From: Streptomyces sp. NBC_00443
GTDB taxonomy: Bacteria; Actinomycetota; Actinomycetes; Streptomycetales; Streptomycetaceae
DNA: 64,000 bases
Direction of reading: 5' to 3'
Assembly: GCF_036014175.1 (NCBI RefSeq)
Contig: NZ_CP107917.1
Span: forward strand, 1,302,001-1,366,000
The notes below the pieces were generated by a model, which did no database searches, was not told the DNA's origin, and saw only the letters and a program-made list of their open reading frames with translations. Shown here piece after piece: positions 9,133 to 17,634 of this stretch; the first letter of the stretch is position 1, and each line of letters starts with the position of its first letter. The translations under genes and the position numbers were made by a program.

Positions 9133-10323
9133 TCAGGGCTGCATCAGGACCTTGACCGCGCCGTCCTGCTTGCGCTGGAACATCTCGTACGCGTGCGGGG
9201 CCTCGCTCAGCGGCACACGGTGGGTGGCGAAGTCGTCGACGCCGAGCGGGTCCTCGTCCGTCAGGTACGGGAGGATCTCGTCGCTCCAGCGGCGCACGTT
9301 GGCCTGGCCCATCCTGATCTGGACCTGCTTGTCGAACAGGGTGAGCAGCGGTATCGGGTCCGCGGTGCCGCCGTACACGCCGGACAGGGAGATGGTCCCG
9401 CCGCGCCGCACCAGGTCGATGGCCGTGTAGAGGGCGGCGAGCCGGTCGACGCTGAAGCGTTCGGCGAGCGGGCCGCTCAGCTTGCGCGGCAGCATCGCTG
9501 AGGCCTGCTGGGCCAGCCGGGCGGCGGCGCTGCCGTGGGCCTCGGTGCCGACGGCGTCGATGACGGCGTCGGGGCCGCGGCCGTCGGTCTCGTCGCGGAT
9601 GGCGGCGACGAGCTCCTTCTCGTCGTGGAAGCTCCTGAGGTCGAACGTCTCGACCCCGCGCTCGCGTGCCCTGCTCAGCCGCTCGGGCACCAGGTCCACG
9701 CCGAAGACCCGCCCGGCGCCCTGGACCTGGGCGACCCGGCAGGCCATGTCGCCGATGGGGCCGAGGCCGAGCACGGCGACGCTGCCACCCTTCGGGACCT
9801 CGGCGTAGCGGACCGCCTGCCAGGCGGTGGGCAGCACGTCGGAGAGGTAGACGAACCGGTCGTCGGGCGGCCCCTCCGGGATCTTGATCGGACCGAACTG
9901 CGCCTGCGGGACCCGCAGATACTCTGCCTGGGCGCCCGGCACCGCGCCGTACAGGCGGGTGTAGCCGAACAGGGCGGCGCCCATGCCCTCGCCGGTGACC
10001 TGGGTGGTCTCGCACTGGGTCGGCAGACCGGTCAGGCACATCCAGCAGTCGCCGCAGGCGATCTGGAACGGCACCACGACCCGGTCCCCCGCCTGCAGGT
10101 CCGGCACCCCGGCGCCGACCTCCTGGACGATGCCCATCGGTTCGTGGCCGAGGATGTCCCCCGGTGTCATGAACGGCGTGAGCACCTCGTACAGATGCAG
10201 GTCGGAGCCGCACAGCCCGGTGGACGTGATGCGGATGACCGCGTCAGTCGGCTCCTGGATGGTCGGATCGGGCACGCTCTCCACGCGTACGTCCCGCTTC
10301 CCCTGCCAGGTCACTGCCTTCAT
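9133..10323 (-). CDS. Zinc-dependent alcohol/formaldehyde dehydrogenase
   Basis: A 396-residue medium-chain zinc dehydrogenase similar to the glutathione-dependent formaldehyde dehydrogenase branch. The catalytic zinc site shows TGLCGSDLHLYE and GHEPMGIVQEVGAGV. The structural zinc cysteines are in CGDCWMCLTGLPTQC. The NAD-binding motif is VAVLGLGPIGDMACRVA. The start at 10323 (MKAVTWQGKRDVRVE) is typical. The gene converges on the DNA ligase gene. It could dispose of the formaldehyde released by vanillate demethylation, but it is about 25 kb from the van genes and the substrate is not known. Confidence 0.9.
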   Translation of the reverse strand: MKAVTWQGKRDVRVESVPDPTIQEPTDAVIRITSTGLCGSDLHLYEVLTPFMTPGDILGHEPMGIVQEVGAGVPDLQAGDRVVVPFQIACGDCWMCLTGLPTQCETTQVTGEGMGAALFGYTRLYGAVPGAQAEYLRVPQAQFGPIKIPEGPPDDRFVYLSDVLPTAWQAVRYAEVPKGGSVAVLGLGPIGDMACRVAQVQGAGRVFGVDLVPERLSRARERGVETFDLRSFHDEKELVAAIRDETDGRGPDAVIDAVGTEAHGSAAARLAQQASAMLPRKLSGPLAERFSVDRLAALYTAIDLVRRGGTISLSGVYGGTADPIPLLTLFDKQVQIRMGQANVRRWSDEILPYLTDEDPLGVDDFATHRVPLSEAPHAYEMFQRKQDGAVKVLMQP

Positions 10324-10559
10324 CGCCCGCGCTCCCTCCGGAACATGTGCGCGTTCGCTCGTTCGGTGGCCGCCGGGTACCCGTGTGCTCCTTCCCCGAA
10401 CCGTTCGGGCGGGCCGGTGATCCGTCCGCGAGCAGGCCGGCGGTGTACGCCGACCGGCTGGCCGCGTCAGGGCCGATCGGCGGATTGGCGCGGACAGTCC
10501 CGGCTGATCGGGTATGTCACCTATGAACAGATAAGCGCACTATTGATGACGCAGGGTGG

Positions 10560-11573
10560 GTGGGTTGGGTGCGAGTGGCAACGGTGAGCAGACAACGAGG
10601 GGCGCGCTCCAGGCGCGCCACGACCATGGCGGGGCTGCTGGCCGCCGCGCTGGGAGCATCCCTGGCGGCGGGGTGCACGACGTCCGGCGGACCGCGCGAC
10701 GACGGCCGCGCCCGACCGCATACGTCGACGCCGAGCGAGGGCGAGAGCCGGGCGAAGGGCCCTTCGGTGCTTGCCGTGAAGATCGACAATGCCCGCGCGG
10801 CCCGGCCCCACACCGGCCTGAACGCCGCGGACATCGTGTACGTCGAGCCGGTCGAGGGCGGACTGAGCCGCCTCATGGCGGTGTACGCGACGAAGCTGCC
10901 GAAGGCCGTCGGGCCGGTGCGCAGCGCACGCGAGTCCGACCTGGAGCTGCTGGCCCAGTTCAACAAGCCGACGCTCGCCTTCTCCGGGGCGCAGGGCAAG
11001 CTCCTGCCGCTGATCGACAAGTCCCCCGTGCAGGCGGAGCCACCCGAGAAGGCGGCCGGCGCGTACTTCCGCGGCAAGGACCGGCCCGCGCCACACAACC
11101 TCTTCCTGCGACCCCAGCGACTGATGCCCGCCGCGCCGGGCAAGGACGCCCTGACGACCGGCTTCCGCTTCGGCGCCGCCCCGGCGGGCGGCAAGGCCAC
11201 GGCCTCGCAGACGGTGCGCTACACGCTGGCGCGGTACACGTTCACCTGGTCCGGGAGCCAGAACCGCTGGCTGGTCGCCATGGACGGCAAGGCCGCCATG
11301 GCGTCGGACGGCAAGCGACTGGGCGCCCCGACGGTCGTCGTGCAGTACGTGAAGGTGCGCAAGTCCGACTTCCACGACACGCTCGGCCACTACACGCCGT
11401 ACACCGAGACGGTCGGCTCCGGAAAGGCTCGGGTGCTGCGCGACGGGCGCGCCTACGACGTCAGCTGGAAGCGCCCCAAGGCCACGGACGGCACGACGTT
11501 CACGACCCGCACCGGGAAGCCGATGACCTTCCGGGACGGGCAGGTGTGGGTGGTGTTCGCGAAGGCGCGCTGA
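10560..11573 (+). CDS. DUF3048 (YerB-like) lipoprotein
   Basis: A 337-residue exported lipoprotein. A positively charged N-terminus and hydrophobic segment end in the lipobox LAAGC. DUF3048/YerB domains follow, with segments VLAVKIDNARAARPHTGLNAADIVY, GLSRLMAVY and GPVRSARESD. The family role is unknown; Bacillus YerB is a membrane-anchored protein. Several GTG codons (10560, 10569, 10575, 10584) could start it, and the exact start does not change the lipobox. The 236 bases upstream, shared with the divergent dehydrogenase gene, contain no clear promoter or operator I could defend. Confidence 0.85.
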   Translation: MGWVRVATVSRQRGARSRRATTMAGLLAAALGASLAAGCTTSGGPRDDGRARPHTSTPSEGESRAKGPSVLAVKIDNARAARPHTGLNAADIVYVEPVEGGLSRLMAVYATKLPKAVGPVRSARESDLELLAQFNKPTLAFSGAQGKLLPLIDKSPVQAEPPEKAAGAYFRGKDRPAPHNLFLRPQRLMPAAPGKDALTTGFRFGAAPAGGKATASQTVRYTLARYTFTWSGSQNRWLVAMDGKAAMASDGKRLGAPTVVVQYVKVRKSDFHDTLGHYTPYTETVGSGKARVLRDGRAYDVSWKRPKATDGTTFTTRTGKPMTFRDGQVWVVFAKAR

Positions 11574-11599
11574 CCGTCCGAGCGTGGAGCGGAACGGGA

Positions 11600-12064
11600 T
11601 CAAGGGTGTGCGACGAGGGGTTCCGCCGGGTTGCGGAGCCCCTCGGCCGCGTCCGCGACGCGCCGGATCAGGTCGAAGAAGAGTGCCTGCTCGTCGGCGG
11701 AGAGCGGGGCCAGGAAGACCTGGTTCATCCGGGCCGTGCGCACGGTCAGCTTCTTGTGCGTGCGCAGTCCCTCGTCCGTGAGGCGCAGCAGGAAGCGCCG
11801 CCCGTCCTGGGGGTCGCGGACCTTGTCGAGGAGCCCGCGGCGGCCGAGCCTGCTGATCACCTCGGCGATCGTGGACCGGTCGAGCCCGACCCGCTCCCCC
11901 ACCGTCCGCTGGTCCAGGCCCGGCTCGGCGACGAGCGTGTTGAGAACGGCGAACTGGGGCGAGGTGATCTCCTCCGAGACCATGGTGTTCCAGAGCAGGT
12001 AGTGCGCCTGCTGGAGCCGCCGGGCCAGATGCCCGGGGTGGGTGGTGAGGTCCACGGCGGCCAT
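11600..12064 (-). CDS. pcaV: MarR-family regulator PcaV
   Basis: A 154-residue winged-helix MarR protein (QFAVLNTLVAEPGLDQRTVGERVGLDRSTIAEVISRLGRRGLL...DGR). It lies divergently in front of pcaI, exactly as pcaV does in Streptomyces coelicolor. There PcaV represses pcaIJFHGBL and is released by protocatechuate. The ATG at 12064 (MAAVDLTTHPGH) is chosen because homology starts there; the open frame upstream is a shadow of the pca genes. Two matching inverted motifs lie in the 210-base divergent region (12091 and 12220), consistent with control of both promoters. Confidence 0.9.
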   Translation of the reverse strand: MAAVDLTTHPGHLARRLQQAHYLLWNTMVSEEITSPQFAVLNTLVAEPGLDQRTVGERVGLDRSTIAEVISRLGRRGLLDKVRDPQDGRRFLLRLTDEGLRTHKKLTVRTARMNQVFLAPLSADEQALFFDLIRRVADAAEGLRNPAEPLVAHP

Positions 12065-12088
12065 GCGCGCTCCCCTGGTCGTAATCGT

Positions 12089-12104
12089 CGGCGCACTGAA
12101 CAAT
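12089..12104 (-). promoter_or_regulatory. Candidate PcaV operator near pcaV
   Basis: On the minus strand this reads TTCAGTGCGCCGACGA from about 12100, 27 bases upstream of pcaV. It shares TCAGTGCGC[CT]GAC[GT]A with the site at 12220 in opposite orientation. Binding is inferred from symmetry and position only. Confidence 0.45.
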
Positions 12105-12216
12105 ACCGGAGCTTCACGCGACTGTCCTCGGGCCGCAAACCCCATGGCGTTCGCATTTGCCGAGCTCTTGACGGCTTCCTCCTCCAGTGGCAGCGTGAGA
12201 GGCAACCTCGTAGAAA

Positions 12217-12234
12217 TACTCAGTGCGCTGACTA
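12217..12234 (+). promoter_or_regulatory. Candidate PcaV operator near pcaI
   Basis: TACTCAGTGCGCTGACTA is an 18-base imperfect palindrome (TA.TCAG.GC.CTGA.TA) located 41 bases before the pcaI ATG. A -10-like TAGAAAT (12211) abuts it. This is the expected size and placement for a MarR-dimer operator. Confidence 0.5.
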
Positions 12235-12274
12235 ACTCGGGTGCTGAGCGCTCGGAAGAGATGGGGCTTCTCGG

Positions 12275-13054
12275 ATGGACAAGGTGGTCGCCACGGCCCT
12301 GGGGGCGGTGGCCGATGTGGGTGGCGGCGCGTCGCTCGCGGTGGGTGGCTTCGGGCTGAGCGGTGTGCCGAACGTGCTGATCCAGGCGCTGTACGAGCGC
12401 GGGGTGGGCGGCCTGTCGGTGGTCTCCAACAACTGCGGGGCGATGGAGTCGGGTCTTGCGGTGCTGCTGTCCGCGGGCCGGATCGCCCGGGTGACCGGCT
12501 CGTACATCGGCGCGAACAAGGAGTTCGCCCGCCAGTACCTGGGCGGTGAGCTGGAGGTCGAGATGATCCCGCAGGGCACGCTGGCCGAGCGGCTGCGGGC
12601 CGGCGGGGCCGGGATCCCCGCGTTCTTCACACCGGCCGGGGTGGGCACGCAGGTCGCCGACGGCGGGCTGCCCTGGCGCTACGACGGCTCCGGCGGGGTC
12701 GCGCTCGCCTCGCCGCCGAAGGAGGTGCGGGAGTTCGACGGCACCGAGTACGTGCTGGAGCGCGGAATCCGTACCGACTTCGCCCTGGTGCGGGCGTGGA
12801 AGGGCGACCGGCACGGGAACCTGGTGTTCAACAAGTCGTCCCGGAACTTCAACCCGCTTGCCGCGATGGCCGGACGGGTGACGATCGCCGAGGTGGAGGA
12901 ACTCGTGGAGCCGGGCGAGATCGATCCGGACGCGGTGCATCTGCCGGGCGTCTTCGTGCAGCGGGTCGTGGCGCTCACCCCTGAGCAGGCGGCCGACAAG
13001 CAGATCGAACGGCGCACGGTTTCCGCGCCCCTGGCGGACGGGACGGTGGGCTAG
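12275..13054 (+). CDS. pcaI: 3-oxoadipate CoA-transferase subunit A
   Basis: A 259-residue alpha subunit of the family I CoA-transferase. It moves CoA from succinyl-CoA to beta-ketoadipate. The glycine-rich segment [14 protein letters not shown], then VSNNCG and [10 protein letters not shown], are characteristic. It is the first gene of the pcaIJFHGBL operon and is spaced 2 bases from pcaJ. The length matches the family (about 230-260). Confidence 0.95.
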   Translation: MDKVVATALGAVADVGGGASLAVGGFGLSGVPNVLIQALYERGVGGLSVVSNNCGAMESGLAVLLSAGRIARVTGSYIGANKEFARQYLGGELEVEMIPQGTLAERLRAGGAGIPAFFTPAGVGTQVADGGLPWRYDGSGGVALASPPKEVREFDGTEYVLERGIRTDFALVRAWKGDRHGNLVFNKSSRNFNPLAAMAGRVTIAEVEELVEPGEIDPDAVHLPGVFVQRVVALTPEQAADKQIERRTVSAPLADGTVG

Positions 13055-13056
13055 CC

Positions 13057-13701
13057 ATGGCGTGGACGCGGGAAGAGATGGCCGCCCGGGCGGCTCGCGA
13101 GCTCCAGGACGGTCAGTACGTCAACCTCGGCATCGGCCTGCCGACCCTGATCCCGAACTATCTGCCGCCCGGCGTCGAGGTGATCCTGGAGTCCGAGAAC
13201 GGCATCCTGGGCACCGGCCCCTACCCGACCGAGGAGCAGGTCGACCCGGACCTGATCAACGCCGGCAAGGAGACCGTCACGGTCCTGCCGGGCGCCTCCT
13301 TCTTCGACTCGGCGCTGTCGTTCTCGATGATCCGCGGCGGGCACATAGATGTCGCCGTGCTCGGCGCCATGCAGGTCTCCGCCACCGGCGACCTGGCGAA
13401 CTGGGCGATCCCCGGCAAGATGATCACCGGGATCGGCGGTGCGATGGACCTCGTGCACGGGGCACGCACGGTCATCGTGGTGATGACCCACACCGCCAAG
13501 GACGGCAGCCCCAAGATCCTCGCCGAGTGCGCGCTGCCGCTCACGGGCAAGGGCTGTGTGAACCGGATCATCACCGACCTCGGCGTGCTCGACGTGACAC
13601 CGGAGGGTCTGCTCCTGGTCGAGACCGCGCCGGGTGTGAGCGTCGACGAGATCATCGCCGCCACCGACGCAAAACTCACCGTCACGGAGAGTCTGCTGTG
13701 A
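13057..13701 (+). CDS. pcaJ: 3-oxoadipate CoA-transferase subunit B
   Basis: A 214-residue beta subunit partner of PcaI. The catalytic glutamate lies in [14 protein letters not shown], and [15 protein letters not shown] precedes it. It forms a heteromeric transferase with PcaI that activates beta-ketoadipate to its CoA thioester. Its TGA overlaps the GTG of pcaF by the GTGA junction seen through this operon, suggesting translational coupling. Confidence 0.95.
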   Translation: MAWTREEMAARAARELQDGQYVNLGIGLPTLIPNYLPPGVEVILESENGILGTGPYPTEEQVDPDLINAGKETVTVLPGASFFDSALSFSMIRGGHIDVAVLGAMQVSATGDLANWAIPGKMITGIGGAMDLVHGARTVIVVMTHTAKDGSPKILAECALPLTGKGCVNRIITDLGVLDVTPEGLLLVETAPGVSVDEIIAATDAKLTVTESLL

Positions 13702-14939
13702 ACACCGTCTACCTCGTCGACGCCGTCCGCACCCCGATCGGCCGCTACAACGGCGCCCTCGCCTCCGTCCGCCCGGACGACCTGGGCGCCCACGCCATCC
13801 GTGAACTCATGGGCCGTACGCCCGACTTGGACCCGTCCCGGATCGAGGACGTGTACTTCGGCAACGCCAACGGCGCCGGAGAGGAGAACCGCAACGTCGG
13901 CCGCATGGCCGCGCTCCTGGCGGGCCTGCCCACCTCCGTGCCCGGCGTGACGGTCAACCGGCTGTGCGCGTCGGGCCTCGAAGCGGTCATCCAGGCGGCC
14001 CGCGCCATCGCCGCCGGGGACGCCTCGATCGTCGTGGCCGGCGGTGTGGAGTCGATGACCCGGGCGCCGTACGTGCTGCCCAAGTCCGACAAGCCCTTCC
14101 CGGCCGCCCACACGGAGCTGTTCTCCACCACCCTGGGCTGGCGCATGGTCAATCCGAGGATGGCACCGCAGTGGACGATCCCGCTGGGTGAGTCGGCCGA
14201 GCTCATCGCCGAGAAGCACAAGATCAGCCGGGAGCAGCAGGACGAGTTCGCCCTGCGCAGCCACCGAAAGGCGGCCGAGGCCCAGTCCGAGGGCCTCTTC
14301 GACGCCGAGCTCGCGCCGGTGAGCATCCCGCAGCGCAAGGGCGACCCGGTCGTGTTCGGTGCCGACGAGTGCGTACGGCCGGATGCGTCCCTGGCGGCGA
14401 TGGCGCGGCTCAAGCCGTCCTTCCGCACCGCGAGCGAAGCGAGTTGGGGGTCCCCCCGGCCGAAGGCTGGGGGAGGGACCGTCACCGCGGGCAACGCCTC
14501 CCCGCTGAACGACGGCGCCGCCGCGCTGCTCCTCGTCGACGAGGAGGGCCTGAGGGCCACCGGGCGTGAGCCGCTCGCCCGGATCTCCGCGACCGGCGTC
14601 AACGCCCTCGACCCGGACTACTTCGGGCTCGCCCCCGTCGAGGCCGTCAACCGCGCGCTCGCCAAGGCGGGCAGGGGATTCGGCGACCTGTCCGTGCTGG
14701 AACTGAACGAGGCCTTCGCCGCCCAGGTGCTGGGCTGCGTCGCCGAGTGGCCCGACTTCGACCCGGCGATCCTCAACCCCCAGGGAGGCGCCATCGCCCT
14801 CGGCCACCCGCTCGGCGCGTCCGGTGCCCGCCTCGCCGGCACCGTCGCCCACCAGCTCGCCCGCAAGGGCGGCGGAGTCGGCGTCGCCACCCTCTGCATC
14901 GGCGTGGGCCAAGGCCTCGCCCTAGTCCTCGAACGTTGA
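13698..14939 (+). CDS. pcaF: 3-oxoadipyl-CoA thiolase with an in-frame insertion
   Basis: A 413-residue thiolase that cleaves beta-ketoadipyl-CoA to succinyl-CoA and acetyl-CoA. The active-site cysteine is in [12 protein letters not shown]. The C-terminal signatures are [14 protein letters not shown] and the catalytic Cys in [12 protein letters not shown]. It starts at GTG 13698, overlapping pcaJ. Between PSFRT and [15 protein letters not shown] it carries about 13-15 extra residues ([15 protein letters not shown]). These are encoded by a palindromic repeat element at 14431-14477. The insert sits in a surface-loop position next to the conserved TVTAGN motif, and the frame is kept, so the enzyme may be active. 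Confidence 0.93.
   Translation: MNTVYLVDAVRTPIGRYNGALASVRPDDLGAHAIRELMGRTPDLDPSRIEDVYFGNANGAGEENRNVGRMAALLAGLPTSVPGVTVNRLCASGLEAVIQAARAIAAGDASIVVAGGVESMTRAPYVLPKSDKPFPAAHTELFSTTLGWRMVNPRMAPQWTIPLGESAELIAEKHKISREQQDEFALRSHRKAAEAQSEGLFDAELAPVSIPQRKGDPVVFGADECVRPDASLAAMARLKPSFRTASEASWGSPRPKAGGGTVTAGNASPLNDGAAALLLVDEEGLRATGREPLARISATGVNALDPDYFGLAPVEAVNRALAKAGRGFGDLSVLELNEAFAAQVLGCVAEWPDFDPAILNPQGGAIALGHPLGASGARLAGTVAHQLARKGGGVGVATLCIGVGQGLALVLER
14431..14477 (+). repeat. Short palindromic Streptomyces repeat element inside pcaF
   Basis: A GC-rich unit beginning CGAGCGAAGCGAGTTGGGGG. Its second half forms a nine-pair stem: CCCCCGGCC at 14453-14461 pairs with GGCTGGGGG at 14465-14473 around a GAA loop. 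From memory, closely similar units recur in Streptomyces genomes, usually between genes. Here it is read through in frame within pcaF. Confidence 0.7.
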
Positions 14940-14956
14940 CGAAACGCAGGATCCCC

Positions 14957-15730
14957 ATGACTCTCACCCAGCAAGACATCGACCGGGAGATCGCGGCCGA
15001 GCACGCCGCGTACGAGAAGCGGATCGCCGACGGAGCCCCCGTCGAGCACCACCCGCGCCGCGACTACACCCCCTACCGCTCCTCCGTCCTGCGCCACCCG
15101 CAGCAGCCGCCGGTCACGATCGACGTCAGCAAGGACCCGGAGCTGGTGGAGCTGCACTCCCCCGCCTTCGGCGAGCGGGACATCACCGAGATCGACAATG
15201 ACCTGACCCGGCAGCACACGGGAGAGCCGATCGGCGAGCGCATCACCGTCGAGGGCCGGCTCCTGGACCGCGACGGCCGCCCGGTCCGCGGCCAGCTCGT
15301 CGAGATCTGGCAGGCCAACTCGGCCGGCCGCTACGCCCACCAGCGCGAACAGCACGACGCCCCGCTGGACCCGAACTTCACGGGCGTCGGCCGCACCCTG
15401 ACCGACGACAGCGGCTTCTACCGCTTCACCACCGTCCAGCCGGGCCCGTACCCGTGGCGCCAGCACGTCAACGCCTGGCGGCCGGCCCACATCCACTTCT
15501 CGCTGTTCGGCACGGCGTTCACCCAGCGGCTGGTGACGCAGATGTACTTCCCGAGCGACCCGCTGTTCCCGTACGACCCGATCATCCAGTCGGTGACGGA
15601 CGACGCGGCACGCCGGCGGCTGGTCGCCACCTACGACCACGGCCTGTCGGTGCCGGAGTTCTCGATGGGCTACCACTGGGACATCGTCCTCGACGGACCG
15701 AACGCCACCCGGCTCGAAGAGGGACGCTGA
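14957..15730 (+). CDS. pcaH: Protocatechuate 3,4-dioxygenase beta subunit
   Basis: A 257-residue beta subunit of the intradiol ring-cleaving dioxygenase that opens protocatechuate to 3-carboxy-cis,cis-muconate. It carries the non-haem Fe(III) site. The intradiol signature LVEIWQANSAGRYAH is present. Downstream are FYRFTTVQPGPYPW and WRPAHIHFS, which supply tyrosine and histidine iron ligands. ATG 14957 follows the pcaF stop by 17 bases, and pcaG follows 6 bases after its stop. Confidence 0.95.
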   Translation: MTLTQQDIDREIAAEHAAYEKRIADGAPVEHHPRRDYTPYRSSVLRHPQQPPVTIDVSKDPELVELHSPAFGERDITEIDNDLTRQHTGEPIGERITVEGRLLDRDGRPVRGQLVEIWQANSAGRYAHQREQHDAPLDPNFTGVGRTLTDDSGFYRFTTVQPGPYPWRQHVNAWRPAHIHFSLFGTAFTQRLVTQMYFPSDPLFPYDPIIQSVTDDAARRRLVATYDHGLSVPEFSMGYHWDIVLDGPNATRLEEGR

Positions 15731-15736
15731 CCTGCC

Positions 15737-16342
15737 ATGACGAAGATCGACACGAGCCGTCCCGAGACCGTGCTCCCGACCCCGTCGCACACCGTCGGCC
15801 CCTTCTACGGCCACGCCCTGCCCTTCCCCGGCGGCGGCGACATCGCCCCGATCGGCCACCCGGAGACGATCGCCCTCCAGGGCTGCATCAGCGACGGCGA
15901 GGGCAGTCCGCTGCCGGACGCGTTCGTGGAACTGTGGGGCGCCGACCCGGACGGCAACGTCCCCGAGGTCGACGGCTCGATCCGGCGCGACCCGGCGAGC
16001 GGCGGCTATCTGGGCCGCAACGGCGTGGAGTTCACCGGCTGGGGCCGCATCCAGACCGACGCCAACGGGCACTGGAGCGCGCGGACGCTACGGCCCGGCG
16101 CGCGCGGGCGGAGCGCGCCGTACCTCAGCGTGTGCGTCTTCGCGCGGGGCCTGCTGGTGCACCTGTACACCCGGATCTATCTGCCGGGCGACGAGGCGGT
16201 CCTCGCCGCCGACCCGTTGCTCTCCCGGGTACCGGACGAGCGGCGCGACACGCTGATCGCACGGAAGCAGCGGGATGGGACATACCGTTTCGACATCCGC
16301 CTTCAGGGCGAAGGCGAGACGGTCTTCCTGGAGTACCAGTGA
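15737..16342 (+). CDS. pcaG: Protocatechuate 3,4-dioxygenase alpha subunit
   Basis: A 201-residue alpha subunit that pairs with PcaH to form the oligomeric dioxygenase. The N-terminal PTPSHTVGPFYGHALPF and the FVELWGADPDGN segments are typical. As in the family, it lacks the full iron ligand set of PcaH and shapes the active-site pocket. Its TGA overlaps the GTG of pcaB. Confidence 0.94.
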   Translation: MTKIDTSRPETVLPTPSHTVGPFYGHALPFPGGGDIAPIGHPETIALQGCISDGEGSPLPDAFVELWGADPDGNVPEVDGSIRRDPASGGYLGRNGVEFTGWGRIQTDANGHWSARTLRPGARGRSAPYLSVCVFARGLLVHLYTRIYLPGDEAVLAADPLLSRVPDERRDTLIARKQRDGTYRFDIRLQGEGETVFLEYQ

Positions 16343-17634
16343 CTTCTCCCGATGCCGAAACCGGTCTGCTCGCCCCCGGGTGGACAGGCTCCCCCGCCGC
16401 CTCCGCGACCGGCGACAGCGCCTGTCTCCAGGCGCTGTTGGACGCCGAGGCCGCGCTGACGCGGGCACAGGCCGCTGAGGGGTCGGTCCCCGCCGAGGCG
16501 GCGAGGGCGGTCACGGAGGCGGCCGAGGCGACTCGCTTCGACGTACGGTCCCTCGCCGAGCGGGCGCGCGGGGGCGGCAACCCGGTCATCCCGCTGGTCG
16601 CCGACCTGACGAAGGCGGTCGGCGAGGAGTACGGCCCGTACGTCCACCGGGGTGCCACCAGCCAGGACATCCTGGACACGGCGACGATGCTGATTGCGGC
16701 CCGCACGCTGGACCTGGTGCTGGCCGACCTCGACCGCACCCAGCAGGCCCTGGCCCGGCTGGCCGCCGGGCACCGCGACACCGCGATGCCCGGGCGGACG
16801 CTCACCCAGCACGCGGTACCGACGACGTTCGGGCTCAAGGCGGCCGGATGGCGGTCGCTGGTGCTGGACGCACGGGACCGGGTGGCGGCCGTACGGGACT
16901 CGCTGCCCGCCCAACTCGGCGGCGCCGCCGGAACGTTGGCCGCCTTCGGGGCGTACGGCGCGGACGATCCGACCTCGCTGCCGGCGGCCTACGCCGGTGA
17001 ACTCGGCCTGCGGGCACCCGAGCTGCCCTGGCACACCCTGCGCACGCCCATCGCCGATCTCGCCGGGTGCCTCGCCTTCACGGCGGGGGCGCTCGGCAAG
17101 CTCGCCGCGGACGTCCTCACCCTCTCCCGCACCGAGATCGCCGAGGTCGCGGAGAGCAGCGGCGGGGGCTCGTCCGCCATGCCGCACAAGTCCAATCCCG
17201 TACGGTCCACCCTGATCGCCTCCGCAGCGCGGCGGGCGCCTCAGCTCGCGGCCACGCTGTACGGCTCGATGGCGGCCGAGGACGAGCGGCCTGCCGGGGC
17301 CTGGCATGCCGAGTGGGAGCCGCTGAGGGACCTGCTGCGGCTGGTCGGCGGGGCCGCACGGGATGCCGTGGAGCTGACCGAGGGACTGCGGGTCGCAGCC
17401 GAGGTCATGCGCGAACACCTGGATCTCACCCACGGGTTGATCGTCTCGGAGCGGCTGTCCGCCGAGCTGGCTCCCGTCCTGGGGCGGGCCCGGGCCAAGG
17501 AACTCCTCACCCGGCTGGCGTCCGAGGGCCGCCCTCTCGGTGAGGCGCCGGAGCTGGCGGACGTCGACCTCGATCCCGCCCACTACACCGGCTCCGCCGG
17601 AGCCCTCACCGACCGTGCTCTGGAGCGACGTTGA
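16339..17634 (+). CDS. pcaB: 3-carboxy-cis,cis-muconate cycloisomerase
   Basis: A 431-residue member of the fumarase/aspartase superfamily. It lactonises 3-carboxymuconate to gamma-carboxymuconolactone. The superfamily signature GGSSAMPHKSNPVRS is present, along with GATSQDILDTA and MPGRTLTQHAVPTTFG. The GTG start at 16339 gives VTSPDAETGLLAPGW and overlaps pcaG; a longer upstream reading is only the shadow of pcaHG. Its stop overlaps the TTG start of pcaL. Confidence 0.94.
   Translation: MTSPDAETGLLAPGWTGSPAASATGDSACLQALLDAEAALTRAQAAEGSVPAEAARAVTEAAEATRFDVRSLAERARGGGNPVIPLVADLTKAVGEEYGPYVHRGATSQDILDTATMLIAARTLDLVLADLDRTQQALARLAAGHRDTAMPGRTLTQHAVPTTFGLKAAGWRSLVLDARDRVAAVRDSLPAQLGGAAGTLAAFGAYGADDPTSLPAAYAGELGLRAPELPWHTLRTPIADLAGCLAFTAGALGKLAADVLTLSRTEIAEVAESSGGGSSAMPHKSNPVRSTLIASAARRAPQLAATLYGSMAAEDERPAGAWHAEWEPLRDLLRLVGGAARDAVELTEGLRVAAEVMREHLDLTHGLIVSERLSAELAPVLGRARAKELLTRLASEGRPLGEAPELADVDLDPAHYTGSAGALTDRALERR

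Noticed and set aside
12065..12940. Upstream extension of pcaV
   Set aside because: It runs antisense through pcaI with no family similarity. ATG 12064 gives the expected MarR length.
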